Origin: a virus
Length of the DNA stretch: 30,440 bases
Strand: one strand, 5' to 3'
IMG/VR virus record: IMGVR_UViG_3300032083_002353
Span: 1 to 30,440 of that record
The notes under the pieces are model-generated. The model did no database searches. It saw only the letters and a list, made by a program, of their open reading frames with translations, and was not told the origin of the DNA. Below are positions 16,097-28,000 of this stretch, piece after piece (the first letter of the stretch is position 1; every line of letters starts with the position of its first letter). Made by a program: the position numbers and the translations under genes.

Positions 16097-19000
16097 TTAT
16101 AGGAAGATAATTTTACTTAGACTACCAGTGTTTCTAAGTCCCAATCCACGTCTTGATATTGAAGAGAAAGTTGTTAACCCAACATCAACAGTATTTCCGC
16201 TTACGGAAATTGAAATTGGAGTATCTCCTCTAGTAAATCCAGAGAGTTTACCCCAAGAGAATTCACCAATATTTGCACCAAAGGTTTGAGCAATTGCTAT
16301 AACGTTTGTGTCAGATTTAATATTACAAGTAATAATACCTGTATTACCTTCAATGTTAAATGCGTTTACTGTATAGATGTTATCTAACAGATTTGTTCCG
16401 ATTCCAACTATATCAGAATCATCCACATTAACTGATGTAACTCCAGATCCAGTAACAGTACCCTTAACAAAAATTGGATAACCTTCTAGTAAAGTTGGCA
16501 GTAAAGATACAGGGCCAGAATCATTCAAATCAACTTGAAGTTTAAGTGCAAGAGGATGACCACCAGTTCCAGTTGTTGTACCGATTCCAGTAATAATGCC
16601 TGCGTAACCAAGAATGATATCTGAATTGCTAATAGATTCAGTTTCAGAAGCAGGGAATTCTACAATTGCTTTTGGTGGATTAGTAGGATCATAACCTAAT
16701 CCCTCATTAGTGAGTGTTACTGAAGTTAATATGCCACCTGATGCACTGCCAGTTGCAATTGCAGTAGTTCCAACTCCAATAATTCCATATTTTGAATTGT
16801 CAACTTTTGAAGGATTTGCAATAGAAACTTCGACAGGTCCATCAGCATATCCAGAACCAGCACTTGCAATAGTTAATGATGTAATTGTTCCACCAACTGA
16901 TACTGATGCTGTAACTGCGGCCGCAACGGGATCGTTATATTTAACAATAAGACCATCTGCAACAACTAGACCAGTGTTTCCTTCATCTTGCTCATATCTG
17001 AAGAGATCTGAACTCTCAAGGAATATTTCAGATCCACTTAAACCAAGGTCTCCAATGATTTTACTCGTTGGCATGACTTGTGCCTCAAGTGTTTCTCTGA
17101 TTTTTGGTTGAATTTGTTCAGAGATGATAATATCTTTCTTCTGTCTGGTAAAGGAGATTGGTCTGAAGACGTTTGGCTCAATACCTTGATCTCTATAGAC
17201 ATTTGTTTCAATATCTGTAGAGTCCTTAATAGAGAAGATTGTTCTTTCATTCTGAGTGATAGTGTCAGTTCCATCAAACTTCTTAAGTCCAACTTGATCT
17301 CCAGGTTTTACAGTTTCAAATACTGTAACGATGAAACTATCAGTTCCTCTAGTTCCTCTATAGAAATAGATTGAAATTACATCAAATGGCAATGGTGGTG
17401 AGGTAAAGTTGAAGTTGAAACTTGTACCACCTTCAAAGAAGTAATCTTTTTTGGGCACCTGAACAACACCATTGACGAAGATCAGGAGAACAGAATCCAA
17501 GTCAATCTCAGCTGATCTTTGATTTGTAGGATCTGTTTGGAAACTTAGGGGGATTCCATTCAAGTTAAGTGGGAATCTAGTTCTAACTCCATCTTGAAGA
17601 CTTTGGATTGAGTCAATATAATCAATTTGTCCAAAGTTCCATGAAGAGAACGTGTCACTAATAATTTCAATAACTTCCAAATTGAATTGTGAATATTCAG
17701 TTATTATTCCTGCTGCAGTAACAAGTCCAACTGGAGTAAAGATATCACCTCGTTTGAAGGAGAATCCAGGACTGGATAATTGATAATTAACAATTCCAAA
17801 GAGATCTGTTCCAACCCCAACAGTAGCACCAGATCCAACTACACAATCAACGTTTAAACCTAATCCAGTTTCTGTTGTATTACCAATGCCAGGTCTACTA
17901 ACACCTTGAATTGAAAGATCAGAGTATGATGGTGTTTCAATTTGAATTGTTGGATTAGTATATCCAGATCCCCCACCTGTAATTGCAAATTCTAAAATAC
18001 CACCTGTTGAATTTGATGAAGTTCCAACGTTAACAGTAATCTTGGTTGCCGTTGGTGTGGTAAGAACTGTAAGAGCTACTCCAGATGCTGGATCTGTAGA
18101 ACGTGGATATGGGTGTACGGTTTGATGGCTGTCTTGAGCACATGTGAATACTATTGAACCATCTGCAATTTCAATTGAATTTGAACTTGCGGTTAATCCA
18201 TGTGATCCAGTAAATGTTATTGTAAGGATTCCAGTTACAGGATCATAATCTGAATCACTTACTGTTAGTGTTCCACCAATACTTCTAGTAACGCCATCAG
18301 CAGAAGCAGAGACGAATCTATGCTCGTTATTTGGAATTATTGCTGTGACTGTCGCAGCAGCGCCAGAATGACCTTCCTCTTCAACTACAACATCTACGGT
18401 ATTGAAGTAACCAGAACCGAATGTCAAGTAATTGTATTTTGCAGCCTCAGGATCTACACCACCTTTTCTTCTATTTGGAACAAATGTGTGTGCAAATCCA
18501 ACTTTAAATACATCAACTATAAATTTGGTAGGTGATACTACAGTATCGATTTCGTATGGTCCAACTGATTTAACACCAAACACAATTCCATGATCATCAT
18601 AGTTGTGATCAATTGTTGAAACTCCTACATTAGTGATAATTTTATTAGCAGCAGGAAGACCAAAGATTTTAAATTCAAATCCTTGAGTTCCATCTGGGAA
18701 AATAGTTGTGGTAACACCACTGTGAGCCGAGCCACACGTTAGTGCAATTCCAGATAGATTAATTACATCTCCAATGGCAAGACCACTGTAATTTTTCTTA
18801 GTAGTAATGGTTGAGAAACCTGTAGTCTTATCATATTCAAAGTTCTCAATTGCATAAGGTGTTCCTCTATTATCGGGGAACCTAGTTGTGGTAAATCCAG
18901 TATCAACTGTGCCACCACCAACATAAGTATTTGCATATCCAAGAGGATTAACATTTGTCACAAATGTTGTTGGTCCAACAACAGACTGAACAAGATAACT

Positions 19001-22000
19001 ATCGGCGTATGTTACACGATTGAGGAATCCAGTATGATCAGTATAATTGTGAGCAATAGTTGATGGACCAACATTAACTGTCATTTGTGTGGATGAAACG
19101 GCCGTGACTTCAAATTCGTCAAAGAAATTAAGATCTCCAGCCTTAGCAATGCCTGGGAAGATAGTTGTTGTGATACCAGATCCACCAGGACAAGTGAACG
19201 CTAATCCAGATAGTCTTACGAAAGAACCAACACCAACATTATGAGTCCCTTTCGTGGTAATGGTAGCGACACCTATGGATTCAGTATAATTAAATCCTGT
19301 TATACCCCACTGAATTCCTAAATCACTTGAGAATTTATTAGTGGTAACACCAATTTCTACGCCAGCTGAACCTACGTTGATTCCAATATGTGGAATGGTG
19401 GATAGTCCTACTTGAGTCTCAAACTCTGTATTGCTGAGTCTAGTTACAATATTAAAGACTCTACCATTTGTTCCATCTGGGAAGAATGTTGTAGTGACAC
19501 CAGCATGAGGAGCGGCACAAGCAAACTCAAAGTTCTCAAGTTTTACTTGCATATCAGTGTTTAATTGATGAACTGTTGAAGTGGTAACTGTCAAGATACC
19601 AACAACATTGTTATACACAAATGTGCTAACTCCACATCTCTTATTGTACACGCCAGTAGGACAGATAAACTCTAGATCATCAAACTGAACTCTCATGTCC
19701 TTATTGAGGCCATGATTAGTAGATGTAGTAACGGTCATGATTCCAGACACGTTATCATAATCAACAGTAGAAACACCAACTAAAGTATCAAATCCCTTAG
19801 GACAATCGAATTGAATATTTCGCATATCAACGAAATCATTACTAGTAAATCCATGAGGAGATGCAGTAGTTACTGTTCCAATACCACTTGTTCCATCATA
19901 GATAAAATCAGTGATGGTTGTATAAGTTCCTACAGTATCAATACCAATAATATTAGTAATACTACCACCAGCACCAACCTCAGCAATGACTTTAGCTCCA
20001 ACTAGAGGTGCTACTCCAATTCCACCAGAAGATCCAATAGCAATAATTGCACCACCAACTGGTAATTGATTTTTAATAGCATCAAGTTCGCTAATGTACT
20101 GTTCACCTGTTATCAGTTTAGTTCCACTGAATAATACTTCTACATCATCTTCGTTAGTTACGATTGAATATACATTTAGAGGGTTGTTATCAGTTGACTG
20201 ACCCTGGTGAACACCATTAATAAAGAGTAGTCCACTTCCACTAGAAGTATCTAGACCAACAGGATAATTTCCACCATTAACACTTAGTGCAAATGTTCTA
20301 CCAATACCAGTGAATTCAGTTGAAATATCATCATAAAGTTCATTCGTAGTGTAATCATTTCTCAGATAAACACGTCCATTAAATTCAGATCTAGTAAGTA
20401 GTAGTCCTCTATCATCGGTAATGAAATCACCACCAGCACCTTTAGGTGTGTCAACAAAGTGAATGTCACTTTCTACAATATTATATGCCCCTCTGTGGAC
20501 AATTGTTGTTTGATTGCTTTCGTGAGCAACTTCTGTTGTTCCAACAAATCCTCTAGCAACATTTACAAGTTGGAAAGTACCAATACCAGTAATTGGGCCA
20601 AGTCCTGTTGTACCAAGTCCAACATTCAAAATGTTCATCATCTCATCACCAATTTTTAAAATGTAATCGGGAACAAGAGTTGAGATACCAGATAATGCGA
20701 TAACTGTTCTACCAACAGCAATTGGTTCAATAGTCTCATGTGTCACTAGTGTTCTAGAAATAGGATCTTGAACAACACCGTCAAGAACAATCAATGATTT
20801 TTCAAGTTTTTTGGTAGTATCAATTAGGTGATTATTACCTGCACCGATACCTGTTGGTGTAATTCCAAGACCTTTCAGAGCAAAGTCTCTCTTAGTAGCA
20901 AGTTTAATGTTATTATTATCAATTCTAATTACGAATAGATCCTCTGGTAAAATATTTGTGGTGAATCCAGAGAAGTAAGACTGTCTGCTCGTAGTTGCTG
21001 TAGCCACAGCGGACATTGTAATACCAATACCAAGTCTCTCAGAATAGTATGTACTGCCAACACCAACTGGAACATTATTTGCAACAGTAAGTTGTTGTAC
21101 ACCAATAGCAGTAACAGTTCCAAATCCAGTTTCTGTAACAAGTTCACGAATCGTGTCACCAATAGCAATGACTGTGGTATTTGCAATTCCTGTAATAACT
21201 TTAGTTCCATCAGAATCTCCAAGGAAGAATCTGAATGTGTTGCCAATACTTACAATCGTAGCAGCTGCTGCAACACCAGGTCCAAAGAACTCATCACCAA
21301 CAGAGATGCCTAAATTGGTGCTTGCTGAAGAAACAATATTTGATCCACTTCTAATATCACCAATTACGCCACCACCACCAGCAGTTGTAGATCCAATAGT
21401 AATTGATTCTGAATTAATTCCAATAATAGTTGATCCAGGTTTATACTTGATATCCTGGCCATCGTTCATAAAATGATTTTCTAAGAAAATGTTTCCTGTT
21501 GTCTGATTGAATACTGAAGTATTTGAAGGATTAAATCTTCTTGCAAAAATTGGATAACCTTCATACTCTAAAGTAAAATTAGTTCTGTCTTCTGGAGTGT
21601 ATTTTGCCTGTACAACAACTTCAATAGCAGTTCCAAATCCAAATTCAGGAATTTGATTGATGTTTGTATCTAGATCACTATAAACAATCTCACTAAATTC
21701 TTCAATTCTAATTTCATCACCAACATATTCTGTATCAGGTAAGAAAATTAACTCACAGAAAGTTCCATTATATTGAGCACTAAATGTTCCAAGACCAATT
21801 GCTGTGTTTATACCCAATTGTGGATATTCGAGAACAAAAGCATCCTTTTGAGAAGACTCCTGAGCAAATAAAACTTGGCTTAATGACTCGGTATTTCCAC
21901 TAGAAACTCTAATAACTGATTTTGCAAAGCGATCAGTGAGTGATGTGATTCCAACAACTGTAATGCCATAACCAGCATTAGCAGTTTCTTGAATTACATT

Positions 22001-25000
22001 AGATTCTATTCTTGCTGTTCTTTCTGTGCCATTTTCCTGTGTGGGGAGTTTAAAGTGTTCTGATCTCAATCCAACATTGGTGGTTGTGAATCCAATAACA
22101 TTTGCTTTAATTGTGGCAGTATTTGTGCCATCATTATGGAATTCTAATTTTAGAACATCATTTACTATATTTGCACCAAATGTACCGATAGGTGAGAAAC
22201 TTAGCAATCTTTCACTACTATCAAATCCATATTGACCAAGATATGCGTTGACCCCATCATGAAGAACAGTTATTTCTGCATATTCTCTTTCAGAAGTTGT
22301 ATTATCTGTAACTTCAACATATGCAAAGATTGAATTGAATTCGCTACTAGCAAGTCCAACAATTTGATCTGTAGATCCAGCTCCAATTACAGTTGTCAAT
22401 CCTATTATATTTGTGTCACCAATAATGTTGGTTCCAATACCACTGCTTCTTGAATCAAATAATTGACGGAAAGCTTTTATATCATAAGTTTTTGCCTGAT
22501 TTGATGGAGTAAATCTTAGAGCAATTGTTCCATTTAACTGAATAAATTCTGTAGTAAACTCTCCTAGACTTTCTTTTTCACTTTCAAGATCTACTTGTTG
22601 TTGGGCATTAGATTTAATATTCGCTTTTTCTAATAGGAATGTATTATCATTACCATCAGAAATAATAATTAAATCATAAATTTGAAATGATGTTTGATCA
22701 ACAACGTCAGTTACTACAATTGTAAATCTAGAATATCCTGTTCCACTGGGGTAATTTATAATATCTTTAAAATTACCAACTAAGTTTTCTCTATCAATGA
22801 ATGATCCACTGATATCATCAATACTCAGAACTCTATTAGTTAAACATTCAATAAAGTTGGTGAGTTTTTTAGTTCCAAATTTAATTGAATTTGTAGAAAG
22901 TTGACTAAAATTAGTTACACTCTGTTCAACATCAGTATCAACTGCAAAATCAAAGAAATTATTAGTTGTTACGTCTGATTCAGAGAATAAGTCAATAACT
23001 ATAGATTGTGTACCATCATCAATAAAGTTAGTAGAAGCAACAGCTACTGAAGTTATTTCAGTATCAGCAAAATTCTTTGTACCTGAAATATGTGCCAAAC
23101 GATTGACTGGACCAATCAAATCCTCAAATTTAACAGGACTCTTAATACTGTATGCTAATTTTTGATAATAATTATTATCTGATATAACTTGAGTATCATC
23201 ATTTAATACTCCTTTATTTGTCAACCAACCAAAGTTAATTGTAGATCCATATCCAACATTGTAAAATCCATCAAAAGATTTAGATTCTACAACAGTTCCT
23301 CTAACTCCAGAAACTGAACCAAGAAGTACATTACCAATATTTACTTCTAGATCACCTCTAGTTTTGAGAGTTGAATTATCAGAAGAATCTACTGTTAGAG
23401 TTGTTTTAGTTAGATTACCTGCTTGATTTACCAAGAGTATAGGTTCATTATCAATAAAATTAGTTTCGAGAATTTCTACGGAGAATGTTGGATAAGATTC
23501 TTTCTTGACAATAGATCCAAAGTTAACATTAGTAACAGCAACTCCAGGAGATCCTGTTCCTATTCCACTTAGATCAATTGTAACTTGAGCAGGGTTGATA
23601 CCACCATTAAATGCAGTTACCTCAAAGAATCTAAATCCATAATTTTTAGAATTAAATCCATCGCCTTCTCCAGTATATTCCTGAATACCATCAACAAATA
23701 CTTCATCGCCTGCTTGTAATGGACTTGTTGAGAATCCTAATACGGGAGTTACAACAGTCAAAGTCATAATTCCAGTTTGAACACTATCAGCCTTAGTAAT
23801 ACTTAAACCATTATCATTAATTAAACTGTAAACACTGTGACCAACACCCTGAAGACCACTTCCAGGATTTACAACAACTACTTTATCAATACTTCCAGCG
23901 TCTAATTCTGCAATGAGAACTACCTCATCAACTAAAGTATTATTTGATGAATTTACAAGAACTAGATTTGGAGGAGTAATAAAGTTTCTTCCACCATAGA
24001 CTGGTGAGACATTACCAGTAGTAAAGTAATTTGTAAGTTCATGTATTGCTGGAATGTCAGCTACTGGTTTTAGAGTTTTATCAGAAGGAAAGTCAAATCC
24101 AGGTTTCTCAACTTCAGTTCTATCTAATAAACCAATATTGGTTGATTTTGGAGCAATTTCAGCATTAACTCCCAATCCTGAGGTGATCGTTGATATTCCA
24201 GGAAGTTTATCATAATTAGTTCCTTTAGATAAGATATTAAGTTTGGAAATTCCACCGATAGCAGTAGTTGATTTTGTAGAATATTCTAACTTATCAACAT
24301 CAGAAGAAGTATAGGAATCTTTTTCAGGTTTTTCTGGAAGATTGACTAAGAATGTTGTAACTACAGTTCCTAATCCAACGACAGTTGTGTTTTTAGAATA
24401 CTCACTATCAATATATAGAATTCTTGAGAAATTATTTGCTGAAATATCAGATTCTACAAGAGTGTTATTTGAAGTTTTTTCTAAGTTATAATATAGTTGC
24501 TCTGGCAAATATTCGTTAAACTGAATGGTAACACTGGCAGTTCCCATTCCAACAGTTCCAATTCCAGTTAACTCAAATGTTTCAGAACTTCCAGTTCCTA
24601 CAAGTTCATTTCTATAATCAGAATCATAGAAAATTTTAAAATTATAACCAGATAAGGAACTATCTGATACATCAAATTTAATATTATTATTTCTGGTTAC
24701 TTTTATTTGGGGATTTACTTTAGATATTGTATGTGAAGTTCCACCAACTTTGGTAAAGGTAACTAATCTAATGTTTTGTCCCTGAAGATCAATTTTAGTT
24801 TCTGCAAATGAGAATAGATCTGGATCATCAGAAAATACAAAGTATTTTCCAGTATCAATACCAACTGTTTCGTTCGCATCATAAAATACTAAGTCACCAG
24901 TAACTAATCCATGACTTGGAATAATAAATTTAGAGCTTGAAAGACCGACTGAAGATGAACTAAATCCAATTGGATCAATAACAGTATTTTGAGTAAACTC

Positions 25001-28000
25001 ATTAAATACAACTCTTACTGCTGTTGATGTTCCAATACCAACTGTCAGATTTGGTTTTACTGTAAATGAAACTTTATCATTTTTTTGAAGACCATGAGAA
25101 GATGCTGTTGATACTCTTGCAGATAACCTTTCTACTTTACCAGTTACCTGCTTATATGCTGATGTGATTTGATATTGATAATCATTTGTATCACAAGAAC
25201 GGAAATTAATTTCTGCAGTATCTAAAGACGTTTTAATACCAATGATATTTGGACCTTTATTAACAGCATATACTAGTTGTTCATTTCCAGTTAAAGGAAG
25301 AGTGAAAGTATAAGCAGCACCAACTGTAGATACTGAAATAGCATTACCACTTGCTGGTTTTACAATCTTAATAGGTTGGTTATCGGTAAATGGATGATCT
25401 TCAAGATAGATTGAGTATGTTGGGATACTTCTATCAGTTGTTATACCGCCAATAGCATAATCTGTATCAATTGCTATACCTAGAGTAGTTCCAAATCCAA
25501 CTGCTTCTATTGGGTTGAAATATACAATATCATTTACTTTGGAATCTAAAGTTGGACCATTAAAACTAAATGTTATTTGGCTGGATTTTACTGTTATAGC
25601 AGCTCCAACAGTGTGACCAGATCCAGAGGTTCCTCTTACTGCTCTAAGGATGTTATTAAATCTACCAGCAATATTTAATGGTTTGTAAACATTAAGAACT
25701 GTAAGAGTCTCATCATTAATTTCAATTTCAGAGTTTGGTCTTAAAAACTCTGGAATATTTGAGATTGGGAGATCTGTAGTCATACCACCAACAGCTTCTG
25801 CTGCTACGTTGTCAGTTAAACTGAAGTTGTCGGTTGGAACATTAATAACAGCATCACCAGACAAATTAGCAACATAAGTTGAAAGACCAGAAATTTTGAT
25901 AATATTTTCAGGTTCTAAATCATGATATGTTGAAATAAATCCAGTTACCTGATTTCCATTAATAGTTTCAAATACAAATTTATCATATGTCAAAAATTCT
26001 TTTGTTATGCTAACAATATTATCTCCAGTAACTTCTGATATCTGAGCCGATACTGCTCCACCAGTTGTTTCACTATTATCAAATACAATATTATCACCAA
26101 CTTTATAGTTTATTCCTTTCTTAACAATAGAAATACCATCTAATCCACCTGTTGATCTAGATTTTATAACGACTCTTTGATCATCAAAATTATAAGGTTG
26201 AGTAAAGAAATTATAATCAGCACCAACTTCTGAAACGTTGTACGGGAAAGTATTTCTAATTAATTCATTTGCAATAAAATCAAAATCTTGAGTTAATGAT
26301 ACTGAAGATCCTGCAAGATTTTCTTCAATAACATTTGACCTATATGAATCACCTACAAAATATGGGAAAATAGATGTAAGATCTCCAGTTAGTGGATCTA
26401 GTTCTAATGTTGCAAAGTATGCATAAGTTCCATTTGGAAACTCTGGTGTTTTAGTAAATTTGCCATTGTGCTTATCTAAGTCACCAGCATCAGTAAACAA
26501 ATAATCTTCAACAAATAATCCAGATTCAAATCCATCTGGTCTATTGAAGACATTACTGATATTGATAACATAACCAGATTCAATTAGTTTAATGGCAGAA
26601 GTTTCATCATTTGAATCTGTATAACCAAAACATCCATAAATTGGATTTCCGTCATATGCCCATCCAATTAGTGGTGAGTGTTTGGTATTATCAGTATCTT
26701 GAAAATCTGTCTGTAATTTTGGACTATACCCAACAACAGCATATTGTAAACCGTTTTCACCTTTATCAATTATAGCCTCACCATTATAATCTTTAAATCT
26801 TGCTCTGCTGTTAAGAGTTAAACTTCTAATAGATGAACTTAGAACTGCTCTGTCGCCTCTTGATACTGGTTTAACATTAGTGTTTGAAGCCACATAGTTA
26901 TTACCACTCGCGATAACAACTACATCTATAACTTGACCACTTGCGTTAGTAACTGCTCTTGCTACACAACCACTTCCAGATTCACTAATCACACTAATAT
27001 TAGGTGGAGAAAAATAGTTGTTTCCTGGTTGTGTTACTAGAATATCAATAATCTTTTTATCAGAAATTACCGCTCTAAATTCTGCTCCAGATCCTGTATC
27101 AATACTTACAGTTGGTCTATTGTGAAAGTTTAAAACTTTAGAACCATATGATGTTCCACTATCATAAAGAAGAGCATCTTTTATACTACCTAATACAACA
27201 GGAGTAGCTGTTATTACACCTACAGTATTTGCAATGGATACTGAAACATCAACGGTGATTGCTGGATAATTGAATACATGAAGACCAGTTCCAATCCCAG
27301 TAATTTTTTCAGTTAATCCTCTATCAAAATTAGTAGAACTAGTTCCTGCAATACCAGCATCTGAAATTCTGAAATTATTATCATCTACCTTGATGACATA
27401 ATACTGATTAGATATTGATAAATCTGGAATTGCATCACCAGTAGAACTATATGTGATTAACTCACCTGTAGAATAACCATGATTTTTAAATGTGAATGAA
27501 TTATTGGATGTTGAAATACCTGTTGTTTGAATAGCAACTTGTCTATTTTCATATCCAAATCCACTATCTAGAACATTAACCCCAGTTAATTGCTTGGTTG
27601 ATTTTGCGGTTCTAAATTTATGGATACCACTAGTAATATTACCAGTACTAAAACCGACCGTGTTTATACCACTATTAAAATCTGATTCATTTTCATATAA
27701 TCTAAAAGATACTGGATCGATAATTTCGCTAAAGTATTTACCACCAGTTTCTAAGAAATTACCAGTAACGTTAGTTTCCCCAAATCCAGTAACCCCTAAA
27801 GATCCATTACCATTTGGATCATATACAATTTCTTGACCATTTCCAAAATTATGATTATTAATTGTTCTAATAAAATCACCATAAACAGAGACGCCACCAC
27901 CATCAGAGGCATTTTTACCATTAAATCCAACTTCCCTAAATCTATCAATTACAATTGGTTCGACTAAAGCCCCAAATCCATTACCACCACTTACACTGAT

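Noticed and set aside
17038-17292. Minus-strand 84-codon ORF inside the giant gene
   Set aside because: Out-of-frame overlap with a conserved part of the giant protein (residues about 4368-4450); Leu/Ser composition typical of a shifted frame.
18085-19915. Repeats as a CRISPR array or diversity-generating template repeat
   Set aside because: Units are long, irregular, in-frame protein modules with no short identical repeats, no spacers, and no reverse transcriptase gene in the window.
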